The translations under genes and the position numbers were made by a program. Shown here piece after piece: positions 1 through 6,303 of a stretch of DNA of 9,742 nucleotides (position 1 is the first letter of the stretch; each line of letters begins with the position of its first letter). The notes under the pieces were generated by a model. That model was given only the letters and a program-made list of their open reading frames with translations, was not told the origin of the DNA and ran no database searches. Source of the stretch: JAWLBW01 sp041687475 (GTDB lineage Bacteria > J088 > JAWLBW01); NCBI GenBank assembly GCA_041687475.1, contig JAWLBW010000167.1, positions 1-9,742 of the forward strand, read 5' to 3'.

Positions 1-53
1 CCGGGGGCCTCTGCAATAAACGAAGAGGGGGCAGATCCATTCCTGCAACCAAT

Positions 54-86
54 TAACAAGGTTGTTACCAGCAGCAATAGCATTGC
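54..86. repeat. Two adjacent operator-like palindromes
   Basis: TAACAA-GG-TTGTTA (54-67) and GCAAT-AGC-ATTGC (74-86) are perfect inverted repeats. Their centres lie about 19-20 bases apart, close to two helical turns. This spacing and symmetry would suit a dimeric repressor or activator binding on one face of the DNA. The gene they would control is not obvious: the kinase start lies over 300 bases downstream, and any divergent gene would be beyond the left edge. Confidence 0.3.
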
Positions 87-166
87 CGAGTTACGCATGG
101 CCTTCCTCAGGGTATAGGGCGACGGTGCGTCAATACTATCAAGGCTTGCGCTTACCCGCAACACGC

Positions 167-180
167 CAATTACATAATTG
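167..180. repeat. Short palindrome CAATTA-CA-TAATTG
   Basis: A perfect 6+2+6 inverted repeat in AT-rich sequence upstream of the histidine kinase gene. It could be a regulator site. There is no further support. Confidence 0.25.
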
Positions 181-414
181 CCCCCTCGGCAGAGGCCGGG
201 AAGGGAGGTCGACAGCGGTTTCGCGTCGCGCTACGTTGAATGGGGCGTGCTCGGCCGGGCTTACTTCACGAGCGGTCGCCCGGCGTTCTTCAGCCCAGGT
301 ACCTTCCGGCTTCATGCCCGTTACCTTCCCCCCATCTTCCTCATAGGTGAAATAATGCGGTAACAAACTTCGACCCGTGCGGGAAACCCCGTGCGAACGA
401 GGCGTTTCCACTAC

Positions 415-2040
415 ATGATTCGTATTCGCGATAACCTGCCCGGCCTCAGTGTGCTGCTCGTCGGGCTGTGTGTCACCCTGCTGACCTGGCACCTCGTGCG
501 CGAGGCGCTCACGACACGCGACAAAGCCGATTTCGACCGCGATGCGGTCAGGGTCAGGGACTACGTCGAGGGGCAACTTCGGGTAACCGAAAACCTCTTG
601 ACGCAGGCCGAGGCCTTCTTCAGCGCCAGTCGCGAGGTCACGCCCGATGAGTTCCGGCTCTGGTCGGCGGCCCAGGCGACGCGGGGTGTGCGTGGGCCGG
701 CGGTCGATCTCCGCTGGCTGCCCGCCCCCTCCAACGGGGGGCTTGCGATGTATCAGTCGCTTGCCTACTCACCCGAGAATACCATGCTGTCGCCGGCGCA
801 TGACGCGACCAACGTTGAGGGCACGGAGGCTTCGGCCGGCCCGCCCGGTTCGGCTGATTCACCCGACCTGGTACAGTTGAGTCGGGCCGTTTACCGGCAG
901 GGCGTTCCCATGGGCACGCTGCTTCTCACCGTCGAATCGGCCGGACTTCTTCCGCAGGCAAGCATCGACCTCAACGGGCTGCAGGTGCAGGCCGCTCCCG
1001 TACGCGGAAGTGCGGCGCCGGCAACAAGGCAGGCCATTTCCGAGCGTGAAGGGGTTCGTACCCTGACGAGCGCTTTTCTGCTGGGCGATGAGCCGTGGAT
1101 GCTCGAGGTCAGTCGCGAGTCGGCATCGGGCAGCGCGTGGATAGCGAACACGGTTCTCGCCTTGGGCGTGCTCACCAGCTTCCTGGCCTTTGTCGCCGTT
1201 TCTCTTTTCCGCGACCGTAAGGAAGACGAGCGGCGGCGCCAGCGGCAGGAGCAGAGTACCCGCATCGAGGCTGCCGAGGCCGTGAGCCTTCGCGAGACTT
1301 TTCTTGCCCTGGCTTCGCATGAGCTGAAAACACCGCTGGCCGCGCTGCGGCTGCAGCTTGACGTTCTCGAACGCTCGCTGCATAGACAGGCCCAGTCGCC
1401 CGAGAAAATCGACCGGTTGATGCACCTCGGGCGCCGCCAGGTCGACCGTTTGAACGGCATTGTCGACAGCCTGCTCGATGTCTCGCGCCTGAACGAAAAG
1501 CACACCCTTGTCGCCCCGCGGGTGGTCGATTTGGGCGAGTTGGCCGCTGGTGTTCTGTTGCGCTTTCAGGATCAGTTGGGCGCCGCCGGGCAGGAAGTCA
1601 GATTGAAGAAGGAGCGGTCCATTTACGTAAGCGGCGACGCCGTACGGCTTGAAGAGGCCCTGGTGCACCTGCTTACCAATGCGATGAAGTTCGGTCGCGG
1701 CAAACCCGTTACGGTCAAGGCGTGGTGCGACGCCGAATGTGGTTTTCTCGAAGTGCGCGACCGCGGCGTCGGTATTGCCGCCAATGAACTCGAGCATGTG
1801 TTCGAACGATTCGAGCGCTGCGGCCGCTCTACCGATCATGGCGGGCTTGGATTGGGCTTGTATGTGACGGCCGAGATCGCCCGCGCCCACAACGGCTCGA
1901 TTCACGTCGACAGTACGCCGGGCGAAGGCTCGGCCTTCCGGCTGTCGCTGCCCCTGCACAGCGGCGCTTCCGATGACCCGGGAGAAGAGAAGGAGCTCGA
2001 CATCGCGACGGCGGCCACCCTGCAGAAAGAGAGAATCTGA
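415..2040 (+). CDS. CHASE-domain sensor histidine kinase (membrane-bound)
   Basis: This is a transmembrane sensor kinase that would autophosphorylate on histidine and pass the phosphate to an unidentified response regulator. Numbering is from ATG 415. A first membrane helix (about 7-28) is followed by a periplasmic region of about 210 residues. Its start (motif AEAFFSASREVTPDEF) matches the CHASE sensor pattern. A second helix lies at about 242-264, then a basic linker. The HisKA H-box is SHELKTPL with phospho-accepting His302. The ATPase domain has the N-box (LLTNAMKFG, Asn422), G1 (DRGVGI, 449-454) and G2 (GLGLGL, 477-482). All catalytic boxes are intact. There is no receiver or PAS domain, and no response regulator gene lies nearby, so this is an orphan kinase. 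A GTG at 391 would add eight residues. I prefer ATG 415 (GAGG at 399-402, rather distant), but the start is not certain. CHASE ligands are usually small molecules; none can be inferred here. Confidence 0.95.
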   Translation: MIRIRDNLPGLSVLLVGLCVTLLTWHLVREALTTRDKADFDRDAVRVRDYVEGQLRVTENLLTQAEAFFSASREVTPDEFRLWSAAQATRGVRGPAVDLRWLPAPSNGGLAMYQSLAYSPENTMLSPAHDATNVEGTEASAGPPGSADSPDLVQLSRAVYRQGVPMGTLLLTVESAGLLPQASIDLNGLQVQAAPVRGSAAPATRQAISEREGVRTLTSAFLLGDEPWMLEVSRESASGSAWIANTVLALGVLTSFLAFVAVSLFRDRKEDERRRQRQEQSTRIEAAEAVSLRETFLALASHELKTPLAALRLQLDVLERSLHRQAQSPEKIDRLMHLGRRQVDRLNGIVDSLLDVSRLNEKHTLVAPRVVDLGELAAGVLLRFQDQLGAAGQEVRLKKERSIYVSGDAVRLEEALVHLLTNAMKFGRGKPVTVKAWCDAECGFLEVRDRGVGIAANELEHVFERFERCGRSTDHGGLGLGLYVTAEIARAHNGSIHVDSTPGEGSAFRLSLPLHSGASDDPGEEKELDIATAATLQKERI

Positions 2041-2138
2041 ACGAATCTGAGCCACTTTGTAGACACGGGCATGCAGCGCCGCATTTATCGGATGGGAAAG
2101 CATCATGCAGACGCCCGTCGTCTGATATCGTAAGTTCG

Positions 2139-3113
2139 ATGTGTACGCTTCTCGACGTATCCGACTTCGTACCCCACCCCCTGCTTCGGGGGGGCCACGT
2201 ACAGACCATCGCCACCCGTTTCTTCCGGCCGGCGCCTCCCCCCGCCGAGCGCCTTGAGGTACGCCTTCCCGACGGCGATACCCTGGTCGCGATGATCAGC
2301 TATCCGCCCGGGTGGAAACAAGGCGATCCCATCGTGCTGCTCGTGCATGGCCTGAGCGGTTCGAGCCGATCGGGGTATCTTGTGCGAATGGCCCGATTGT
2401 CCCTGGCGCGGGGACTGGCGGCGGTAAGAATCAACCTGCGGAATGCGGGCGAAGGCGCGGGTCTTGCCCAACGGCCCTACCACTCGGGACGCTCCGAAGA
2501 TATCCGTGCGATTCTCGGGGAAGTCGCCCGGCGGCATCCCCAAAGTTCCCTCGGCCTCATCGGCTATTCCCTGGGGGGAAATATTACCCTGAAGCTCGCC
2601 GGCGAACTGCACGAGCACCCCGTCCCTGCCTTGCAGGCGGTGGCGGCCGTGGCCGCACCCATCGATCTCTCGCTGGCTGCCGACGCCCTGGCCCGCCGCG
2701 AAAACATTCTCTACGAAACCTACTTCATTCGTGCGTTGATAGCCGATGCCCGGGTGCAGAGCCGAATGGCCGGCCTGCCGCTGCCCGACTTCGGCCGTCG
2801 CCCGACCATTCGCACCTTCGACGACCGCTACACCGCTCCGCGTTCGGGGTTTGCCGGTGCGGAGGACTACTATGCCCGGGCCTCGAGTGGACCGCTGCTT
2901 GCGCACGTACCCATTCCCACCCTGCTGATCAGCGCGCAGGACGACCCCTTCGTCCCGTTTTCCATGTACCGCGACGCACGTTTTTCCTCTCTGGTGGAAA
3001 CTGACTTTCCCCGCTTCGGCGGCCACTGCGCCTTCATCGGCAGCGGCTTTCCCAACGTTCGTTTCTGGGCGGAGGAGAGGGCGGTGGGGTTCGTGGCGGA
3101 ACGGCTGGGGTGA
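2139..3113 (+). CDS. yheT: YheT-family alpha/beta hydrolase
   Basis: A 324-residue cytosolic alpha/beta hydrolase of the YheT/EMB8 (UPF0017) family, of normal length. The substrate of this family in bacteria is not well established; an esterase activity is likely. The N-terminus carries the family signature FVPHPLLRGGHVQT. The oxyanion region is LLVHGLSGSS. The nucleophile elbow is GYSLGGN with Ser144, followed by the acid in QDDPFVP (Asp268/269) and the catalytic His296 in FGGHCAF, so the triad is complete. No good Shine-Dalgarno sequence precedes ATG 2139, but the family signature begins at residue 10, so the start cannot be much further right. It lies 98 bases after the kinase gene with no clear functional link, and is probably transcribed separately or by read-through. 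Confidence 0.95.
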   Translation: MCTLLDVSDFVPHPLLRGGHVQTIATRFFRPAPPPAERLEVRLPDGDTLVAMISYPPGWKQGDPIVLLVHGLSGSSRSGYLVRMARLSLARGLAAVRINLRNAGEGAGLAQRPYHSGRSEDIRAILGEVARRHPQSSLGLIGYSLGGNITLKLAGELHEHPVPALQAVAAVAAPIDLSLAADALARRENILYETYFIRALIADARVQSRMAGLPLPDFGRRPTIRTFDDRYTAPRSGFAGAEDYYARASSGPLLAHVPIPTLLISAQDDPFVPFSMYRDARFSSLVETDFPRFGGHCAFIGSGFPNVRFWAEERAVGFVAERLG

Positions 3114-3117
3114 AGAG

Positions 3118-3201
3118 CCGCGCCTGCGGCGCGGAATGCCCAATGCCCAATGGCCAAGACGGGCTGCATTTCGTCGTACGCGAGCCCCCTACCTTCCTCC
3201 G
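3118..3201 (+). repeat. Dispersed intergenic repeat, copy 1
   Basis: The element starts five bases after the yheT stop with a perfect hairpin (CCGCGCC-TGC-GGCGCGG, 3118-3134), followed by heptamer-like units based on AATGCCC. Its first 26 bases match 5193-5218 at 24 positions. Its last 30 or so (CGTCGTACGCGAGCCCCC onward) match 5253-5281 with a few changes and one gap; the middle is more diverged. Both copies lie between genes in the same orientation. The hairpin could also help end yheT transcription, but no T-run follows. Confidence 0.6.
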
Positions 3202-3552
3202 GCCGTGAGGCGATTAACCGAGCGCTGTCTGGCGGCAGCGGCCATTGTTCTGCGGGCCCCCTCCGTCTCCAACCCGCGACTCACGGGAGACGATGTCGTG
3301 TACATTGCGGCACGCTTGCGTGCGTATGGAGATAGGAGGGGGAGATCGTGCGGCAATTGCTCTGCGGAAGAAGGGGGAGGAAGAGGGATCGCAGCCCGGC
3401 CGTACTGCACGTAGCCGTATTTTCACAGCGTGCATGGCGCAAAGCCGTGTGATATGTTCATTCAGGTTGTCACCAGGCGGCGAGGCGAGCGTGCCCTTGC
3501 CCCGAAGGAAAAACGACGGTTCCTCGGGCTACCAGCGCACGGAGCAGCAGAG
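3202..3552. other. Gene-free stretch between yheT and the secreted-protein gene
   Basis: No supported gene. Several short overlapping frames have no recognisable domain and are probably chance. Two purine-rich tracts occur (about 3329-3345 and 3366-3389). The promoter of the gene starting at 3553 should lie here, but I find no clear consensus. A longer open frame reaching back to 3430 is in phase with the next gene, but reading from there would bury its signal peptide. Confidence 0.5.
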
Positions 3553-4455
3553 ATGGCTTTCAGAAAAACGGCGTCGGCCACGTGGGTTCTAGTCCTGTTC
3601 CTGCTCCTGAACGCCATCACGGTGCACGCTGCGCACCCGCCCGGGTGGTATCGGGTGTGGAGTGAAGACGCGCCGGAGAAACTGGTCGTCCTCGTCACTG
3701 CGGTGACCACCAGGCCCATCACCGTCGACGACATACCCCGCCTCGCTGTGCGCGCAACGGTGCGCGTCGAGCAGGTGACCGAGTCGGCAACCGGCGTCGC
3801 ACTGGGCGATACGCTGACCGTTTCCTTCCAGACCGATGATCCTGCACGAGATGGGCCGCCGGCAACCGGGCCCTCGCCGGTGAAGAGGCCCGTCGAAGGT
3901 GAGCGCTATCAGGCCCGTCTGATAGCCGCGCCTGACGGTAGATATCTGCCGGCGGCGGGGGCAGCGAGCCTGATCAAGAAGGCACAACCGGAAGCCGAAG
4001 CCGAGCCCAGGCCTTCGTGGATGCCGAGGCTTGGTCGGGTAAGCCGCCGTGGTGCTCCACCGGCCATCGAGGCGAACGTGTTCTTCCGGATCACGAAGAC
4101 CGTGAATATGCCGGTCAAGCAAATGCGTGTGCTTCTGCAGGCCAACCGAGAAGCCGTCGCCTCTTGCCATGAAGACGTGTTCAGCAAGCTACGCCCGGCC
4201 TACGGTCAGCTCCAACTTCATCTGGTCGTGGACGAAACGGGAAGGCTGACGGAATTGCGCCCGCTTCGTGCCGATATGCACGTGCCCGAGCTCATGGCCT
4301 GCGTGGGTGACCTGGCCAAAGGTTGGGATTTCGACACGCATGGCAATGCGTTGACCACGTTCGACATACTCTGGTCCGTCATCGACAAACCCATGTGGAA
4401 GCATCCCGAAGACCTGTCGCCCTGGGCACCGACGCCACCCGCCGGGAAACCGTAG
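3553..4455 (+). CDS. Secreted protein with AgmX/PglI-type C-terminal domain
   Basis: A 300-residue exported protein. I chose ATG 3553 because GGAG at 3541-3544 is well placed and the product then begins with a typical signal peptide: basic n-region FRK, hydrophobic core WVLVLFLLL, and probable cleavage after VHA at residue 26. The frame is open further upstream to 3430. Residues about 30-180 are unrecognised, with a proline- and charge-rich linker near 140-175. The C-terminal third resembles the AgmX/PglI (myxobacterial 'SS tail') domain. It has paired cysteines Cys205 and Cys250, with YGQLQLHLVVDETGRL between them and a GWDF motif after the second Cys. In that domain family the cysteines are conserved and probably form a disulfide. 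A cell-envelope role is likely, but no function can be assigned from context. Confidence 0.8.
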   Translation: MAFRKTASATWVLVLFLLLNAITVHAAHPPGWYRVWSEDAPEKLVVLVTAVTTRPITVDDIPRLAVRATVRVEQVTESATGVALGDTLTVSFQTDDPARDGPPATGPSPVKRPVEGERYQARLIAAPDGRYLPAAGAASLIKKAQPEAEAEPRPSWMPRLGRVSRRGAPPAIEANVFFRITKTVNMPVKQMRVLLQANREAVASCHEDVFSKLRPAYGQLQLHLVVDETGRLTELRPLRADMHVPELMACVGDLAKGWDFDTHGNALTTFDILWSVIDKPMWKHPEDLSPWAPTPPAGKP

Positions 4456-4491
4456 ACCTTGCACAGGCTTTCCGGTCGTGTCACCTCTCAT

Positions 4492-4522
4492 GTGTACCCA
4501 GTCCCCGTGTGCTTCGGTACAC
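4492..4522. promoter_or_regulatory. Inverted repeat upstream of the TfoX-like gene
   Basis: GTGTACC (4492-4498) and GGTACAC (4516-4522) are perfect inverted arms separated by 17 bases, 29 bases before the GTG start of the TfoX-like gene. It could be an operator or a hairpin. There is no T-run, so it does not look like a terminator for the gene before it. Confidence 0.3.
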
Positions 4523-4550
4523 TGACGTGCACCACTTCCCAACGTGAGCC

Positions 4551-4898
4551 GTGAGCCAGTTCGTCGAATTTCTGCACGAAGCGCTCTCCAAATTCGGCCC
4601 CATCAGGGCCCGCAGGATGTTCGGGGGGTATGGTATCTCCCACCGCGGCCTCACTTTCGGCATCGTGGTCGACGACGTTCTTTACCTGAAGGCCGACGTC
4701 GACAGCGCACCGGATTTCGAGCGGCAAGGATTGCCCAGGTTTGCCTACGACAAGGGCGGAAAGACCGTCGAGATGTCGTACTACCAGGCGCCCGACGTGA
4801 TTCTCGACGACCCTGAGGCGGCGGCCGGCTGGGCCCGCCGTTCGTACGCCGCCGCCGTTCGCGCCGCTGCGAAGAAGGGGAAGGGGAAGGCCAAATAG
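4551..4898 (+). CDS. TfoX/Sxy N-terminal-domain protein
   Basis: A 115-residue protein that is essentially one TfoX N-terminal domain. The sequence shows the family landmarks in order: RRMFGGYGI (about 21-29), DDVLYLKAD (about 41-49), then FAYDKGGKTVEMSYYQAP (about 64-81) and a short C-terminal helix rich in Ala and Lys. Full-length TfoX/Sxy proteins regulate competence in some gammaproteobacteria. Single-domain versions like this lack the C-terminal helix-hairpin-helix-like part and their role is not established, so I do not assign a competence function. It starts with GTG 4551, with no strong ribosome binding site. The lysine-rich tail (AAKKGKGKAK) might bind nucleic acid. It follows the secreted-protein gene by 95 bases. 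Confidence 0.93.
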   Translation: MSQFVEFLHEALSKFGPIRARRMFGGYGISHRGLTFGIVVDDVLYLKADVDSAPDFERQGLPRFAYDKGGKTVEMSYYQAPDVILDDPEAAAGWARRSYAAAVRAAAKKGKGKAK

Positions 4899-5015
4899 TC
4901 GCGCACTCTGAACGACGGAGCTCGATGACGCCTCGGGGACATGGCACGAGCTTTAAGGGAAATAGACCACATAACGCTCGCATTTACTTCAGTCCCGGAG
5001 AAACGGCTCCTGCAT

Positions 5016-5039
5016 AGCCCGGGACGTGAGTCCCGGGTT
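5016..5039. repeat. Perfect GNRA-loop hairpin, REP-like
   Basis: CCCGGGAC (5018-5025), loop GTGA, GTCCCGGG (5030-5037): a perfect 8-bp stem that extends by a G-T and an A-T pair to ten. GTGA is a GNRA-class tetraloop. The preceding ATAG resembles the GTAG-type tetranucleotide found in front of REP hairpins in gammaproteobacteria. No T-run follows, so it is not a classical terminator. Confidence 0.5.
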
Positions 5040-5063
5040 ACCGGCGGGAAGACGGTCATGAAT

Positions 5064-5093
5064 CCCGGCGGGGTGGCTCATGCGACCCCCGGG
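5064..5093. repeat. Second, imperfect GC-rich hairpin
   Basis: GGGGT (5070-5074) pairs with ACCCC (5085-5089), and CCCG (5064-5067) with CGGG (5090-5093), leaving a small bulge and a ten-base loop. It sits 27 bases after the GNRA hairpin, and both begin with a CCCGG core. That fits a paired REP/BIME-like arrangement. Confidence 0.35.
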
Positions 5094-5120
5094 CCGTGCG
5101 TCGTTTCTACCGGTTGCTCC

Positions 5121-5187
5121 TTGGCAATCAGTTGCAAAACATCCGTAACCCCACGGGGATATGAATTTTTGGCAACTGGTTGCGAAA
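5121..5187. repeat. Direct repeat pair of TTGC palindromes
   Basis: TTGGCAATCAGTTGCAAAA (5121-5139) and TTGGCAACTGGTTGCGAAA (5169-5187) match at 14 of 19 positions. Their starts are 48 bases apart. Each is itself symmetric: GCAA-TCAG-TTGC and GCAAC-TG-GTTGC. A further GGTTGC at 5112-5117 faces the first copy. Paired symmetric sites like this could be regulator or recombinase binding sites. No adjacent gene start explains them. Confidence 0.4.
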
Positions 5188-5192
5188 TCGGT

Positions 5193-5281
5193 CCGCGCCA
5201 GCGGCACGGAATGCCCAAGAGTCGATGTCCAATGCCAAGGCGTTCAGCACGCCGCCGTATGCGACCCCCTACCTTTCCCCG
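5193..5281 (+). repeat. Dispersed intergenic repeat, copy 2
   Basis: Second copy of the element at 3118-3201, in the same orientation. The opening hairpin is kept as CCGCGCC-AGC-GGCACGG; its one stem change still allows a G-U pair in RNA from the minus strand. CGGAATGCCCAA follows as in copy 1, and the end again reads GCGA-CCCCCTACCTTTCC. Conservation of both ends around a diverged centre suggests an old duplicated or mobile non-coding element. Confidence 0.6.
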
Positions 5282-5444
5282 CCCCTTCGTCCCCCATACA
5301 CATCCCTCGTTTTCGGGACAGGCTCGCTTGGTATACCGCTTACCGGGTTGGAGGAAGAAGGCGGGCAACACGCCGACGGCACGTCGCACTGTACTAATTC
5401 GGACGACCGACGACGGAAATCCGACGACCTTAAGGGTTCCCGTG
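5282..5444. other. Gene-free stretch downstream of the DUF3102-like gene
   Basis: I find no gene. CGACGAC-type short direct repeats occur at 5403-5429, including an imperfect inverted pair, CGACGGA/TCCGACG with one mismatch. This could be a weak hairpin following the minus-strand gene, but there is no T-run. Confidence 0.4.
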
Positions 5445-6080
5445 CTATACGTGTTTCCCCAGAGCAATCTTCCGTAACAGCGTTGCCAGCTCGTGAATCT
5501 CATTCTGCAACTCCTTCGGCACCCGTTCGCCGGATGCCTCGAGATAAGCCCGGTACTCCTCGGTGTGTGTCTTCCACACACGAAGTCGAGTTCGGAATCC
5601 GTGGGCTTTCTGTCCCGGTCGCACGACCGGCGCTGCCGGCGCTTCTCGGACCATGCGTGACAGCTGGGCGGGCGGCAACGTGAGCCACGCCGGGCTCTCA
5701 CGCAGACGGGCCAACCCTTCTTCGGACAACCGGGCGATGGCCGTGAGCCGTTTGATGCCCAGGCTCCACCACTCGTCGGCCAGGTCGGGATGCTCGGTCG
5801 CAAACCGGGCCAGGGCCATATGCTCGCGCTGTTTGTGTGGGGGAATGTCCAGCTTCCGCCGCCATCTCACAAAGCCATGCCCCAACTCCTTGCGCGCCCG
5901 TACCAGCACCGCACCCCCGGCAATGGCGCGTGACAGGCTATCGTCCTCGCCGTCAACGGCATTCTTGTAAGCGTCAAGCCACTTCTGGTCGCGCTCCCGC
6001 AGCTCGGCGATGAATTCCTCCAGGGAGGAGCGAACTTCTTCCAGAAACGCAGGGTCGCCTCGGCGATAGCGTATGTTCAT
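5445..6080 (-). CDS. DUF3102-like protein
   Basis: A 211-residue soluble protein. An acidic N-terminus (about 10-48) is followed by a core (about 51-120) resembling DUF3102. It has AGGAVLVRARKELGHGFVRW, then a likely helix-turn-helix-like stretch (PHKQREHMALARF) and HPDLADEWWSLGIKRL. DUF3102 proteins are typical of phages, plasmids and integrated elements, where a DNA-binding or replication-related role is suspected but not proven. The C-terminal part (about 150-211) is basic then helical and unrecognised. ATG 6080 is supported by GAGG five bases upstream (complement of 6086-6089). It is the only minus-strand gene besides the transposase fragment. It has no operon partner and sits at the junction between GC-rich DNA and the lower-GC cassette. 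The family call is by pattern recognition only. Confidence 0.7.
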   Translation of the reverse strand: MNIRYRRGDPAFLEEVRSSLEEFIAELRERDQKWLDAYKNAVDGEDDSLSRAIAGGAVLVRARKELGHGFVRWRRKLDIPPHKQREHMALARFATEHPDLADEWWSLGIKRLTAIARLSEEGLARLRESPAWLTLPPAQLSRMVREAPAAPVVRPGQKAHGFRTRLRVWKTHTEEYRAYLEASGERVPKELQNEIHELATLLRKIALGKHV

Positions 6081-6220
6081 GCGGGCCTCGGGGTAGAGAG
6101 TTTGCTGGGGAGTATAGCATGGGAGAAGATGCTGTACTCCTCGGTGTCTATTGAACAGGTCTTCAGGGCCAACTATGTCGCAAGTGGGAGTTTGAACTCT
6201 TATGCTGCAGCTGGCACCTC

Positions 6221-6249
6221 TTGGAAATTGTTGCCCAATCTATGATATT
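6221..6249 (+). promoter_or_regulatory. Possible promoter of the HEPN-CBS gene
   Basis: TTGGAA (6221-6226) and GATATT (6244-6249), 17 bases apart, each match the sigma-70 consensus at four of six positions. An alternative -10, TATGAT, lies at 6241-6246. The pair ends 54 bases before the ATG. The surrounding DNA is AT-rich compared with the region to the left. This is a weak, spacing-based prediction. Confidence 0.25.
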
Positions 6250-6303
6250 CAGGTAGCAGACTGGCCTGATATTTGATCTTCATGCCTAAGATGGAGAGCG
6301 CTC

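Larger units (their letters stand above)
1..414. other. Gene-free leader region with three short palindromes
   Basis: I see no convincing gene here. Short open frames on both strands carry no recognisable domain and overlap one another. The stretch holds three short perfect inverted repeats, listed separately (54-67, 74-86 and 167-180). The left half is more AT-rich than the genes to the right, as expected of regulatory DNA. It may contain the promoter of the histidine kinase gene that follows, but I cannot point to a convincing -35/-10 pair. Confidence 0.5.
4899..5192. other. Gene-free, structure-rich intergenic region
   Basis: No gene is supported; the overlapping small frames have no recognisable domains. 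The region holds two hairpins (5016-5039 and 5064-5093) and a pair of TTGGCAA...GTTGC direct repeats (5121-5187), described separately. It is followed directly by the second copy of the dispersed repeat. It lies between a + gene and a - gene that converge, so terminators or repeated extragenic elements are expected here. Confidence 0.5.

Noticed and set aside
139..576. 145-residue minus-strand open frame overlapping the kinase start
   Set aside because: It overlaps the well-supported kinase gene on the other strand, has no recognisable domain and is explained by high GC.
859..2106. 415-residue minus-strand open frame opposite the histidine kinase
   Set aside because: It is the antisense shadow of a gene with all kinase motifs intact on the plus strand; its translation resembles no family.
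2103..3143. 346-residue minus-strand open frame opposite yheT
   Set aside because: Antisense shadow of a hydrolase with a complete catalytic triad; no domain of its own.
3366..3389. Purine-rich tract as a possible terminal inverted repeat partner of the CCTACCTTCCTCC end at 3188-3200
   Set aside because: GGAGGAAG-type matches are short and expected in purine-rich DNA; no target-site duplication or matching arrangement at copy 2 was convincing.
3245..3592. 115-residue plus open frame before the secreted-protein gene
   Set aside because: No domain, no ribosome binding site, low-complexity Arg-rich translation, and it overlaps the real signal-peptide start.
5011..5190. Possible riboswitch, such as a cyclic-di-GMP or similar aptamer
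   Set aside because: I could not match any known aptamer core, and no gene start lies downstream on the same strand.
5078..5803. 241-residue minus frame overlapping the DUF3102-like gene and the repeat region
   Set aside because: It runs across hairpins and repeats, is Arg/Pro-rich, and conflicts with the better-supported gene at 5445-6080.
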